A stretch of DNA of 64,000 nucleotides from Candidatus Saccharimonadota bacterium (GCA_905372785.1 CAJPQG010000001.1:124001-188000), one strand, 5' to 3'. Counted from the first letter of the stretch, positions 41,516 through 50,316 are shown. Translations and numbers: made by a program. The notes: generated by a model from the sequence alone, not told the origin.

Positions 41516-42652
41516 CTATTCCTCGCCCTGACTACTTTCTTCAATAGCAGAAAATAGACTATCCTCAACGTTCTTGCGTGGCTCTGGCTTTGTTTCCTCT
41601 GGGACCTCTTCGCCAGCCTCAATATCGATCTCATATCCTGTTAGTCGGCTTGCAAGGCGAACGTTTTGCCCTGATCGGCCAATAGCAATTGACTGCTGAT
41701 CTTTCGATACAGTCACCGTTGCACGATGCTTTTCTTCATCTACACGCACGCTGATAATCTCTGCTGGGCTCATTGCGTTAATAATAAACTCAGCTGGATC
41801 ATCGCTATAGGTGATGATATCAATCTTTTCCTGATCACCAATTTCATTCATCACCGACTGCACGCGCGTACCGTGTCCACCCACAAACGTACCAACTGGG
41901 TCAATGCCAGGAAGTGATGAGTACACTGCTAGTTTAGTGCGGCGGCCAGCTTCACGAGCGACACCCTTAATTTCGACCGCACCGGTCTCCATCTCTGGCA
42001 CCTCTTGGCGGAATAGATACTCAACAAACTCACCGCTACCTCGACTCACAATAAGCTGTGAACCACGCTCACGCTCAATGTCCTTGATCAACACCTTAAT
42101 ACGGCTACCAATTGGGTAATATTCACCAAATATTTGCTCACGTGTTGGCATATAGCCAGTAGCTTTACCGATCTCAACGCGTACACCACCACGGTTATCG
42201 ACGCGCTGCACGACACCAGTTACGATAGTGCCGATCTTGTCTTCAAATTCTGCCAAAATAACAGTACGCTCTGCTTCACGAAGACGCTGCAAAACCACCT
42301 GCTTGGCAGTTTGTGCCGCAACACGGCCGAATGTCGTTACCTCGTGAGATTCAACTGCGATCTCTTCACCCAGTTGTGTATCTGGCTTGATAGCCTGCGC
42401 AACCGCAAGATCAATTTCAGTTGCAGTGCTTTCTGGCTCTTCTACCACAGTTTTCATCACATGCGCCACTGCACTACCGTCTGTAAGATTTAGATCAACC
42501 GCTACGTTCTGGTCACGCTCGCCATATTCACGACGCCAGGCAGCAGCAATTGCCTGCTCGATAACTGAAATAACAACATCCTCTGGCAACCCTTTTTCTG
42601 CAACAATTGCCCGAATCGCTGTTGCTAGCTGCTTTACATCTAGTGTATCCAT
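41516..42652 (-). CDS. nusA: Transcription termination/antitermination protein NusA
   Basis: RNA polymerase-binding factor for pausing, termination and antitermination. From ATG 42652 it has 378 residues: N-terminal domain (LATAIRAIVAEKGLPEDVVISVIEQAI), S1 domain (about 125-195, IVTGVVQRVDNRGGVRVEIG), and two KH domains with GTRVQSVMNEI and IAIGRSGQNVRLASRLTG; it has no C-terminal AR repeats. AAAGGAGT lies before this start; the longer frame from 42712 is unlikely because it overlaps the promoter. The usual rimP and infB partners are not adjacent; the HNH gene lies upstream and clpC downstream. Confidence 0.95.
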   Translation of the reverse strand: MDTLDVKQLATAIRAIVAEKGLPEDVVISVIEQAIAAAWRREYGERDQNVAVDLNLTDGSAVAHVMKTVVEEPESTATEIDLAVAQAIKPDTQLGEEIAVESHEVTTFGRVAAQTAKQVVLQRLREAERTVILAEFEDKIGTIVTGVVQRVDNRGGVRVEIGKATGYMPTREQIFGEYYPIGSRIKVLIKDIERERGSQLIVSRGSGEFVEYLFRQEVPEMETGAVEIKGVAREAGRRTKLAVYSSLPGIDPVGTFVGGHGTRVQSVMNEIGDQEKIDIITYSDDPAEFIINAMSPAEIISVRVDEEKHRATVTVSKDQQSIAIGRSGQNVRLASRLTGYEIDIEAGEEVPEETKPEPRKNVEDSLFSAIEESSQGEE

Positions 42653-42670
42653 TCCACTCCTTTCATTATG

Positions 42671-42697
42671 AAAAAGTCCGACCTCTTTGGCCGGCTT
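42671..42697 (-). terminator. Terminator-like hairpin in the nusA leader
   Basis: Minus-strand AAGCCGGCC and GGTCGGACTT pair with one bulge, followed by five T, between the predicted nusA start site and its ribosome-binding site. It could attenuate nusA or end the upstream HNH transcript. Confidence 0.5.
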
Positions 42698-42707
42698 ACT
42701 ATCTATC

Positions 42708-42737
42708 ATCATACCGCACTAACCCACTAGAGTGCAA
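42708..42737 (-). promoter_or_regulatory. Promoter of nusA
   Basis: Minus strand: -35 TTGCAC at 42732-42737, an 18-nt spacer, -10 TATGAT at 42708-42713. Confidence 0.6.
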
Positions 42738-42749
42738 GACCTAGATTTC

Positions 42750-43514
42750 CTAACCGGGCATTTGCTGCTGCTGACAAGAATTATCACGCAGCACAGCGAG
42801 CATCGCTTGTCGCTCAGCTGCAGTCACCCACAAAGAGTAGCGACGCTTAACAGCCACCTGACGCGCTACGTACTGGCAACGGAAGGCCTTATTCGGCGGC
42901 AACCAACCACTCGCATCAGCATCGCTTTTCTGCTGGTTAGCCTGCCCGTCAACAGCAAGCAGGTTAAGCGGGTCGTTCGCCAGTTCACGACGACGTTCTT
43001 TGCTAATCTCCTGTGCACCAGTCTGCCAGGCATTAGATAATGCCACCACATGATCAATCTGAACTCGAGCAGCGGCCGTTTTTGCATCACCCGCAGTTTT
43101 ATCAAAAGCGACCTGCTTGCCTGTGTATGGATCTTGAAGCTGCCCTTTTACGACGTTGCAGCGCCCTTCGCTCGTTTGTCGAACCTGCGGATTAGTTAAA
43201 TCTCGTTGCAAAATAACATTACGCACCGAACAACCACTTGCCCCATCAGTTCCCCAACCATCTGAAAATTGTTGCCGGCTATAGCCAGTCTTTGGCGCCT
43301 TGCCTTTAACTGGCAATTGTAGCAAGGCCTCAGCTACCGGGCCTTGCTGGTCGCTCGAAGTTACCTCTTGCTGCAAGCGACGCTGCTCTAAAAATAGCGC
43401 AACGCCCACTACTGCAATAATCAGGAGGACAAGCCCAATCGTCACTAAAAACCGACGCCGCCGCGTGGCATCTAGGGAAGCCTCTTTTTCCTGCAGGGGG
43501 CGACTTTTAACCAT
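42750..43514 (-). CDS. Membrane-anchored HNH endonuclease (DUF1524/GmrSD C-terminal type)
   Basis: A 254-residue protein: a short basic N-terminus, one transmembrane helix (about 22-42), a linker, then a nuclease domain. QIDHVVALSNAW (D154, H155) and NDPLNLLAVDGQANQQKSD (N180, N184) match the HNH layout seen in DUF1524 proteins, followed by a conserved SGWLPPNKAFRCQY. The helix orientation should place the nuclease outside. A role in degrading external DNA for nucleotide salvage or competence is an inference. ATG lies 6 nt after a TATAAT box with no Shine-Dalgarno, so its mRNA looks leaderless. It is divergent from pepN. Confidence 0.85.
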   Translation of the reverse strand: MVKSRPLQEKEASLDATRRRRFLVTIGLVLLIIAVVGVALFLEQRRLQQEVTSSDQQGPVAEALLQLPVKGKAPKTGYSRQQFSDGWGTDGASGCSVRNVILQRDLTNPQVRQTSEGRCNVVKGQLQDPYTGKQVAFDKTAGDAKTAAARVQIDHVVALSNAWQTGAQEISKERRRELANDPLNLLAVDGQANQQKSDADASGWLPPNKAFRCQYVARQVAVKRRYSLWVTAAERQAMLAVLRDNSCQQQQMPG

Positions 43515-43520
43515 AAATCA

Positions 43521-43528
43521 ATTATACT
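43521..43528. promoter_or_regulatory. Overlapping divergent -10 boxes (HNH gene and pepN)
   Basis: ATTATACT reads TATAAT on the minus strand (43521-43526) and TATACT on the plus strand (43523-43528). Each is 6 nt from its own ATG (43514 and 43535) and no Shine-Dalgarno exists on either side. No clear -35 is seen in either direction. Confidence 0.7.
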
Positions 43529-43534
43529 ACGAAG

Positions 43535-46084
43535 ATGGATACGATACGACTTTTTAGGAGATTTCAACCCACCAATTACGATATTACCCTCGACCTTCAG
43601 CGAGAGGAGCGTACTTTTACTGGCAAGGTAGTGCTGGACGGTACGCTACGTGATGGCGACGCTATTCCGTTGCACGCCAAGGGATTAACCGTCACCGAGG
43701 CAGTAATTGACGACCAGCCAGCGCAAGTTAGCCACCATGAGCACGACGAGATTCGGCTCATAGTGCCAGATCTTGCCCCAGGTGAACACACGATAGCCAT
43801 TACCTTTTCGGGAACAATTACCGATGCTATGCATGGTCTGTACCCATGCTATTACAAAGTCGACGGCCAGCCACAAGAACTCCTAGCAACGCAATTTGAA
43901 AGTCACCATGCCCGAGAGGTCTTCCCCTGCGTGGATGAGCCAGAGGCCAAAGCAACATTCCGCCTCACGTTAATTACCGAAACTGATACCACTGTGCTTA
44001 GTAATACGCCCGTTCAAAACCAGCAGGCAAAAGACGGTAGGCTTCACACCACCTTTGAACAAACGCCTCGCATGAGCAGCTACTTGCTAGCTTTTGTAAC
44101 CGGGGATCTACAAGTAAAACGCACTACAACAAGCAGCGGCATCGATGTTGGCGTTTGGGCTACTAAGGCGCATCCTCATAGCTACCTTGACTTTGCACTA
44201 GACGCTGCGGTTCGGCTTATTGAATTTTATCGTGACTACTTTGGCGTACCCTACCCACTTACCAAATGTGACCATGTTGCCCTGCCTGATTTCAGCAGTG
44301 GCGCCATGGAAAACTGGGGTCTCATCACCTACCGTGAAACAGCACTGTTAGCCAACCCGTCTGGGCCAGTCAGCTCTCGTCGCTACGTCGCTACAGTTAT
44401 CGCCCACGAGCTCAGCCACCAGTGGTTTGGCAACCTCGTCACTATGCGCTGGTGGGATGATTTGTGGCTCAATGAAAGCTTTGCCAACGTTATGGAATAC
44501 ATTGCCGTAGACGCGCTTTGGCCACAGTGGCAAGTCTGGCGTGATTTCAGTAGCCACGAGAGTGTCGCCGCGCTCCGACGTGACGCTCTGCCAGGCGTGC
44601 AACCTGTGTATATGCCGATTTCTCATCCAGATGAAATTAACACCCTATTCGACGGAGCCATCGTCTACGCCAAAGGGGCACGACTCATGCGTATGATGCA
44701 GCACGCTATCGGGGAGTCGGCTTTCCGCTCTGGCCTGCAAACCTACTTTACCGAGCACGCCTATAGCAACACCAGTGGCAACGATCTCTGGAAAGCCCTC
44801 AGCGACTCTAGTGGTCAAGACGTTAAAGCGCTTATGCAAGCTTGGATTTCAAGTCCTGGATTTCCTGTTGTGCGCATCACCGAAGAAGAAGATAGCACCC
44901 TGCGTCTTAGTCAGTCTCGCTTCTTTAACGACGGCGATGACCGCGGTGATCAAACACTCTGGCCAATTCCGCTTGGAGCCGACCGACCAAATCTACCACA
45001 CATGCTCACCACAAAAGAAACTACACTGCCAAGCACCGATCCCTTTATGCTAAATAGTGGCGACACGGCACATTTTATTACTCAATATCCACAGTCGTGG
45101 CGTCAACTATTTGCAGCCGCAAAGTCAATTGCTGCCAAAGATGCTATCACCCGGTTGCAATATTTACACGAGCAGATTTTACTCGTTAAGGCCGGCCTCG
45201 TGCCTGCACCTGAGCTCGTTCCGCTCATTCAGGCAATAGCTACTGCAGAATCAACCAAGAGGCAAGCTGACCCAGCGGTGTGGGGTATGATATCACTGGC
45301 CATTAGTGAGCTGCGCCGCATTATTGAAGGAGATGAGGCTGCCGAAAAAGCATTAAAACGAATTACCTGGCGCCTCGTGCAGCCGCTGTACGACCAACTC
45401 GGCTGGGAGTCGCAAGCCAATGAAGACGAGGATATTGCCGAGCTGCGAGCCACAATCATCAGTCTAGCGTTATATGCAGAATACGAACCTGCACTCACAA
45501 AAGCTTACGAGTCATACCGCGCAGTGCCGCTCGCAGAACTCAACCCCGAGCTACGTGGCAGCATCCTTGCTTCAGTTATTCGCCATAACGACCCAGATGG
45601 TAGTATTGCTCAAACTCTATTGCAGCATTATCAATCTGAGACCGATGGCGATATCCAGCAAGACATCACTAGTGCACTAACCGCCACTAAAGATACGGCC
45701 ACCGGAGACATGCTTCGTCACGCAATGCAAGATAGTGCCGTCATCCGACCACAAGATGTTGCCTTTTGGTTTGTCTACCTGCTACGAAACCGCTTCCAAC
45801 GAGCTAATACATGGCAGTGGCTAGTTGATAATTGGAGTTGGGTAGAAGGCACCTTTGGTGGAGACAAAAGTCTTGATTTATTCCCGCGCTATGCAGGAAA
45901 TTGCCTCAGTACTACAGCAGAACTCGGTGCTTACACCAAGTTCTTCACTCCTCTTGAAGATGATCCTGCGCTTGCACGCGCTATTGCTGTCGGTAAGGCT
46001 GATATTACCGCGCGTATTTCACAGATTGGCCGTGACCGTGCGCCACTTGTAACAGTCATCTTGGCAACCGATTCAGCAGCATAG
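43535..46084 (+). CDS. pepN: M1-family aminopeptidase
   Basis: Zinc aminopeptidase of 849 residues that trims N-terminal residues from peptides. The exopeptidase motif GAMENWG lies near residue 258; the zinc site is HELSHQWFGN (about 291) with the third ligand in LNESFAN. Domain order is M1 N-terminal beta domain, thermolysin-like catalytic domain, then the ERAP1-like helical C-terminal domain. No signal peptide is visible, so it is probably cytoplasmic and recycles imported peptides. The mRNA appears leaderless (TATACT 6 nt upstream). A terminator lies downstream. Confidence 0.95.
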   Translation: MDTIRLFRRFQPTNYDITLDLQREERTFTGKVVLDGTLRDGDAIPLHAKGLTVTEAVIDDQPAQVSHHEHDEIRLIVPDLAPGEHTIAITFSGTITDAMHGLYPCYYKVDGQPQELLATQFESHHAREVFPCVDEPEAKATFRLTLITETDTTVLSNTPVQNQQAKDGRLHTTFEQTPRMSSYLLAFVTGDLQVKRTTTSSGIDVGVWATKAHPHSYLDFALDAAVRLIEFYRDYFGVPYPLTKCDHVALPDFSSGAMENWGLITYRETALLANPSGPVSSRRYVATVIAHELSHQWFGNLVTMRWWDDLWLNESFANVMEYIAVDALWPQWQVWRDFSSHESVAALRRDALPGVQPVYMPISHPDEINTLFDGAIVYAKGARLMRMMQHAIGESAFRSGLQTYFTEHAYSNTSGNDLWKALSDSSGQDVKALMQAWISSPGFPVVRITEEEDSTLRLSQSRFFNDGDDRGDQTLWPIPLGADRPNLPHMLTTKETTLPSTDPFMLNSGDTAHFITQYPQSWRQLFAAAKSIAAKDAITRLQYLHEQILLVKAGLVPAPELVPLIQAIATAESTKRQADPAVWGMISLAISELRRIIEGDEAAEKALKRITWRLVQPLYDQLGWESQANEDEDIAELRATIISLALYAEYEPALTKAYESYRAVPLAELNPELRGSILASVIRHNDPDGSIAQTLLQHYQSETDGDIQQDITSALTATKDTATGDMLRHAMQDSAVIRPQDVAFWFVYLLRNRFQRANTWQWLVDNWSWVEGTFGGDKSLDLFPRYAGNCLSTTAELGAYTKFFTPLEDDPALARAIAVGKADITARISQIGRDRAPLVTVILATDSAA

Positions 46085-46117
46085 CCTCACATGCAGTGCA
46101 GCACCTAATATAACAAC

Positions 46118-46145
46118 AAATTGCCTCCAGATTAGGAGGCAATTT
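46118..46145. terminator. Terminator between convergent pepN and rnhB-yraN
   Basis: A perfect 11-bp stem (AAATTGCCTCC / GGAGGCAATTT) with a 6-nt loop. It lies between convergent genes and can serve both strands. Confidence 0.75.
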
Positions 46146-46187
46146 ACATATGTGTAGCTACTACTCATAGCCTAATTAACTTTATTA

Positions 46188-47153
46188 TTAATCAAGTGGC
46201 AGCCAAATATCAACAGTCAAGCTATCTAGATTACCACTCACACCAGCGGCTGCCAATCTGACTGCTGTAGCATTTTTTACGTCATCGAACCCAGCATAAC
46301 AATGCAAGAATAATTCTGCAGCAAATGCCATCTGACGCTGCTTTTTACCCGTAATTGCAGCGAGTCCATCGCCCCATGTCGCCTGCTGGCGATATTTTAC
46401 TTCGGTAAAATATAATATCCCTCCCTGCTTCGATATAATATCGATCTCGCACCAGCGTGTCTTCCAATTTTGCGCCACAATCTCGTGCCCCTGCTGCACT
46501 AAATACTGAGCCACCAACCGCTCGCCAGCACTACCACGTGCCTTGCTTGTACTATCATCTGGCGCTGCGTTTGTATTGCCGGCTACCCCACAATATGCCG
46601 CTACCGGGGCAAAACTAGTCCGATGCTCTGGCATAATACCGTACTGATCAAGTGCTGCACGATGTTTTGCCGTACCATAGCCAACATGTGTATCAAACCC
46701 ATACCCAGGGAAGCTACGTGCCACCTTTTGCATATACTCATCTCTGGCAACCTTTGCAATGATGCTCGCAGCACTTACTGCCGGCACCAGATCGTCAGCC
46801 TTCTTTAGCGTCGTAACATATGGCGCCTTACCGGTACCAGATAAAAAATTAACGGTACCATCAATAATAATTTCACTATGTGGCGCTCTTACATGGGCCA
46901 CCGCCCGGCGAGTAGCCAACCGCAATGCGTCCGCAAGGCCTATGGTATCGACCTCCTCCGCGCTTACCCAGCCTGTCTCTGCCGCAGTCGCCTTGGCGTA
47001 TATCTCTTGCGCCAGCTGGCTACGACGCTGAGCGCTAAGCCGCTTACTGTCAGCAAGCCCTCTGATAGCGTGTGAGCTAGGTAAAACTACAGCACCCACG
47101 ACCAGCGGACCAGCCCAGCAGCCACGACCTACTTCGTCAATGCCTAAAATCAT
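46188..47153 (-). CDS. rnhB: Fused RNase HII / YraN-family protein
   Basis: A 321-residue fusion. Residues 1-190 are RNase HII, which cuts RNA in RNA-DNA hybrids: GIDEVGRGCWAGP (D6, E7), EIIIDGT (D98) and the ADDLVPAVSAASIIAKVARDEY block (D121). Residues 205-321 are a YraN/UPF0102 domain with a PD-(D/E)xK-like core: GERLVAQYL, CEIDII (E236, D238) and FTEVKYR (E251, K253). The frame is continuous and the linker (about 190-205) is low complexity. rnhB and yraN are often neighbours but separate genes. It follows a small membrane-protein gene by 3 nt. Confidence 0.93.
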   Translation of the reverse strand: MILGIDEVGRGCWAGPLVVGAVVLPSSHAIRGLADSKRLSAQRRSQLAQEIYAKATAAETGWVSAEEVDTIGLADALRLATRRAVAHVRAPHSEIIIDGTVNFLSGTGKAPYVTTLKKADDLVPAVSAASIIAKVARDEYMQKVARSFPGYGFDTHVGYGTAKHRAALDQYGIMPEHRTSFAPVAAYCGVAGNTNAAPDDSTSKARGSAGERLVAQYLVQQGHEIVAQNWKTRWCEIDIISKQGGILYFTEVKYRQQATWGDGLAAITGKKQRQMAFAAELFLHCYAGFDDVKNATAVRLAAAGVSGNLDSLTVDIWLPLD

Positions 47154-47156
47154 TTA

Positions 47157-47507
47157 CTACTCCCAGTAAAATAGACTGGCCAGAAGTTCTTGCACTTCTT
47201 CCCACACACCACCAGTTTCGGTATCCTGCAAAAGAAACGCCATCACAAAACAAAGCACCATAACACCAAAAGTGGCACCTGCAGGCAAAAAAGCAGGCAA
47301 TCCACCAAGCAGCCCATTTACCAGGATATCAATCCCCTTCAGTAGCTCATGAGCTACCGGTAAATGAATAAATTCTCCTAGGCTAGAATGCCCTGTAATC
47401 CCAATAATAAGAAAGTAGATCATAAATGGCAGCAAAGCACACCCAAACAACAACCACACTGCGGCAGTGCCATTATCTTTTGTTAGTGCTTTACCCCGCC
47501 ATGCCAT
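47157..47507 (-). CDS. Small membrane protein of unknown function
   Basis: A 116-residue protein not recognised as a named family. It has two or three hydrophobic helices: about 15-38, a possible middle segment (about 60-82) and 83-100. No charged motif or catalytic pattern stands out. GGAGAAAGG precedes the ATG. It is the first gene of a two-gene unit with rnhB-yraN, under the extended -10 box at 47554-47562. Confidence 0.75.
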   Translation of the reverse strand: MAWRGKALTKDNGTAAVWLLFGCALLPFMIYFLIIGITGHSSLGEFIHLPVAHELLKGIDILVNGLLGGLPAFLPAGATFGVMVLCFVMAFLLQDTETGGVWEEVQELLASLFYWE

Positions 47508-47553
47508 GACCTTTCTCCTACTTTACTCTATAGCGCTATCCTTCTTTAGCTAC

Positions 47554-47562
47554 ACTATAGCA
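47554..47562 (-). promoter_or_regulatory. Extended -10 promoter of the small membrane gene-rnhB unit
   Basis: TGCTATAGT on the minus strand, about 47 nt before the ATG at 47507. The -35 is weak. Confidence 0.5.
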
Positions 47563-47600
47563 CGCCTGTCAGATAAATCTAGACTAATTAACCGCCAATG

Positions 47601-48224
47601 TTACGGATACTGCATTATCGAACGGTGCGCCTGCGCTTCTTGTTGAGTGAATTTTTTCACTGCAACAGCATCCTTGTAGTACACATAATATACCATGTTG
47701 CTAGCTCGATACTCACGCGACTCAATCTCTGGATGCCTGCCACTAGATACTAGAGGACCCTGTTGCGTCGCAGTCGGCCGGCCAAGCTGCTTTTCTACCT
47801 GTTCAAGCGTAGTTTTTCCGAGTACAATGCCTGAGGCAAAATATCGTTGCTCCCTACTGCCGCTTCCGATTTGACGCACCGTAACTTCCTCGGTCTTCAC
47901 TGTCGTATGCCATGCTTCATATACTTGGCCAGCCATCCAAATTAAAGCCCCAACACCGACTACAGTGCCGATAACTCCAAGTATAAGTCCAGAAAGTGCA
48001 AATGGTCTACCCGGACGACGACGTATTAATGCGATACTAGCCAGTACGATTGCCGTGAGAGCAAATGGCAGCCCTGATGCAAATAACCAGGCAGTCAATA
48101 CACCAATAATACCTATAATCATCGCTGTGCGAGCAAGTGTCTTCGATTCGCTCGCACCAGGAAGATCTGTCTTTTTTGAGTTGTCGCCAGTTGAAGCCAT
48201 AGCCATCTGCTCTTTCTTCGTCAA
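47601..48224 (-). CDS. DUF4190-like membrane protein with BamE-like C-terminal domain
   Basis: A 207-residue protein. After a hydrophilic N-terminus, a paired-helix membrane region (about 30-110) has the DUF4190 pattern of G-rich helices around RRRPGRPFALSGLILGVIG. The outer C-terminal part, FASGIVLGKTTLEQVEKQLGRPTA followed by YYVYYKDAVAVKKF, has the beta-alpha layout of the SmpA/BamE fold; that reading is an inference. The start may be TTG 48224 or ATG 48206; neither has a strong ribosome-binding site. One of a local paralogue group. Confidence 0.65.
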   Translation of the reverse strand: MTKKEQMAMASTGDNSKKTDLPGASESKTLARTAMIIGIIGVLTAWLFASGLPFALTAIVLASIALIRRRPGRPFALSGLILGVIGTVVGVGALIWMAGQVYEAWHTTVKTEEVTVRQIGSGSREQRYFASGIVLGKTTLEQVEKQLGRPTATQQGPLVSSGRHPEIESREYRASNMVYYVYYKDAVAVKKFTQQEAQAHRSIMQYP

Positions 48225-48239
48225 GTACTACCCCTACAA

Positions 48240-49001
48240 CTACCTCATATATTTGGCTAGTGACGGATCGTTACGTAGCTGGTCTGAGTCAAACTTTGCA
48301 ATAACACTATTATCCTGAAGCACCACATAGTACAACCTATTAGCCTTTGTCGTACTCGGCGCGCCAGTTGGATATTGGTACACCTCTACCTTTCCGCCAG
48401 TCTTACTCGAAACACCATTACGGATATGCAACGGCTCACCAGTTAGCGACCTCACCTGGTCTTTGGTCATACCGTTCTGGATTTGCTCATAACGCTCTTT
48501 CATTTGGCTAGCTGTTTTTTTCTGTGCATTAGCCGCCTCTTCACGCTTACGAAGAATACTGTCATCGGCTCCACGCAGTGAATAACGGTCATCTGACTGC
48601 TGGTCAGATTTTTGTTCAGATTTCTGATAATTATTCGATCGATTTTCGATATCTTGACGAACATTATTCATAATAATTGCAAAAATAATAATCGCAATAA
48701 TACTAATAATTATACCGAGACCACCTAGAATAGCTCCAGTAATAGCCATACCCTTACCAGGACGGCGCTTAACCAGCACAATAGTACTAATTACAACTGC
48801 AGCAATAGCAACTGGAAGACCGGTACCAACAACAAATGCGAGCACAAGTCCCGCGATACCAAGCGACAGCCCAGTAATAGCCAATCCCTTTTTTGGACTT
48901 TGACTATCTTTAGCCAAAGATGACCTCTCTCCAGTTTTCTCTACTGTAGTCGCCACTGACTCTTTCTTTATTGTTTCTGGCTCATGCGCTTTATCTGTCA
49001 T
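48240..49001 (-). CDS. DUF4190-like membrane protein with BamE-like C-terminal domain
   Basis: A 253-residue protein: charged N-terminus (1-45), a DUF4190-like helix pair with KGLAITGLSLGIAGLVLAF and RRPGKGMAITGAILGGLG (about 48-125), a Gln/Ser/Asp-rich linker (about 130-175), then YEQIQNGMTKDQVRSLTGEP and RLYYVVLQDNSVIAKF. This is the clearest BamE/SmpA-like signature of the group (I-x-x-GM-T-x-x-Q-V). BamE proteins are usually outer-membrane lipoproteins; here the domain is tethered by helices. A GGGAG ribosome-binding site precedes the ATG. Confidence 0.7.
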   Translation of the reverse strand: MTDKAHEPETIKKESVATTVEKTGERSSLAKDSQSPKKGLAITGLSLGIAGLVLAFVVGTGLPVAIAAVVISTIVLVKRRPGKGMAITGAILGGLGIIISIIAIIIFAIIMNNVRQDIENRSNNYQKSEQKSDQQSDDRYSLRGADDSILRKREEAANAQKKTASQMKERYEQIQNGMTKDQVRSLTGEPLHIRNGVSSKTGGKVEVYQYPTGAPSTTKANRLYYVVLQDNSVIAKFDSDQLRNDPSLAKYMR

Positions 49002-49024
49002 GATGTGAATCTCCCTCTTTTTTC

Positions 49025-49741
49025 TTATTGTTGACGCTCATCTGGCGAATAAGTTCGTTGTGCCGGCGTATTCGGTGCTTCAGCGTGGGCACCGCCCATA
49101 TCAAGCCATTCAGACGATGCATCGTCGACGCTAGCCATATGAATAGCCCATACAATTACAAATACTGCGCTACTAATGGTGGCGATAGAACCTAATATGA
49201 TGGCAGCAATACTAAGATGTCTGCCAAGCGGTTGAACCCGCAATGCAAAAAAGCCAAGTGCTACTGCCGGCAGCGCAAACAAAAGCCCAATACCGAACAA
49301 CCAAGCAAAAATAAATCCTAACCCTGCGAGTATCAGCGCAAGACAAGCAAACACGCGGCTGTTAACAAAGTCCACAACTGTCTGTCCTTCTACTGCTGAC
49401 TGTGCTGCCACTACCTCATCAGATATAGTGTTTTTTGTGCTCTGCTTTGCAGATTTCACCTTATTTTTTTGTCCCTCGTCTTTCTTCCCTTTTGACGAGG
49501 CAACGTCCTTTTGTGCAGATTGTTTCGCCGTACCTTTCTTTTTCTTGCTCGCTTTTGCCTTTGAGGTACGCTTCGTTTTACGTTCCTTCACCGTAGTGTC
49601 TGGACCATCAACAATCACTGCCTCCACTGGCTTAGCGGTGCTCGCTTCAAACTTTTCTGCTGGAGCTTCCGATACGGATGCGGTTACTACTGGTTTCTTG
49701 CTGCGCCGGGATGCAGCAGGCTTCTGTCTCTTACTAGCCAT
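49025..49741 (-). CDS. DUF4190-like membrane protein with Lys-rich N-terminus
   Basis: A 238-residue protein. The first 110 residues are Lys/Ala/Ser-rich, histone H1-like in composition and probably disordered; an RNA- or DNA-binding role would be speculation. Hydrophobic helices follow (about 125-205) with the DUF4190-like layout FACLALILAGLGFIFAWLF and RHLSIAAIILGSIA. It lacks the BamE-like C-terminal domain of its neighbours and ends in a short polar tail. GGGAGGAG precedes the ATG at 11 nt. Confidence 0.65.
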   Translation of the reverse strand: MASKRQKPAASRRSKKPVVTASVSEAPAEKFEASTAKPVEAVIVDGPDTTVKERKTKRTSKAKASKKKKGTAKQSAQKDVASSKGKKDEGQKNKVKSAKQSTKNTISDEVVAAQSAVEGQTVVDFVNSRVFACLALILAGLGFIFAWLFGIGLLFALPAVALGFFALRVQPLGRHLSIAAIILGSIATISSAVFVIVWAIHMASVDDASSEWLDMGGAHAEAPNTPAQRTYSPDERQQ

Positions 49742-49772
49742 TCCTAAAAAACTCCTCCCGTTATGTTCTCCC

Positions 49773-50276
49773 CTATTTTACCTTACATCTATGTCGGGCG
49801 CAAATAAGCAGCGTGATAACGCCGTGTCCGATGAGAGCACCAGCACTGTTAGCAGCCAGATCCCACGCAGTATCGTCAAGGGTTATTGCTACTAAACCAA
49901 TTTTTACAACAGTAAGCTCAAATAGTTCATTACTGACGCCTAACATCGAGACTAATCCAAACATCACACATAACTCAAGCCATGGCGAAATAGACAATTG
50001 TAATGACCGACGAATGTATTGCCACAACAAGGCAGTAAACACCCCACCCCCAAGAAAATGTGTCCACCAACTAGTAGCCATACCGTCAATAAGCGGAGAT
50101 GGTATATACCAGGCTATACCAAACAGTAGTGCGGCACCTACTAGCCACAACCGAGACTGTTTACAAGCCGCTCGGCTAGCGCCATTCCACCGCAATAGCC
50201 ATGGCATCAAAAAAAGCAGCATCACCGGAACGACCATACTAACTAAAATAAATACAACACTTATCTGCTGCCCCAT
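49773..50276 (-). CDS. VanZ/DUF2238-like polytopic membrane protein
   Basis: A 167-residue protein with about five helices. Near the C-terminus, DDTAWDLAANSAGALIG resembles the D-x-x-x-D-x-x-AN-x-x-GAxxG stretch of VanZ-like proteins and of DUF2238, and SNELFEL precedes it. The family match is by eye and the function is unknown. ATG 50276 lies 8 nt after TATACT with no Shine-Dalgarno, a leaderless candidate; the six upstream codons lie in the promoter. Confidence 0.6.
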   Translation of the reverse strand: MGQQISVVFILVSMVVPVMLLFLMPWLLRWNGASRAACKQSRLWLVGAALLFGIAWYIPSPLIDGMATSWWTHFLGGGVFTALLWQYIRRSLQLSISPWLELCVMFGLVSMLGVSNELFELTVVKIGLVAITLDDTAWDLAANSAGALIGHGVITLLICARHRCKVK

Positions 50277-50284
50277 ATCTTCAC

Positions 50285-50290
50285 AGTATA
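50285..50290 (-). promoter_or_regulatory. -10 box of the VanZ-like gene
   Basis: TATACT on the minus strand, 8 nt before ATG 50276. No -35 is visible. Confidence 0.5.
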
Positions 50291-50316
50291 CCAAACCAGC
50301 CTAAAAACAAGGAAAA

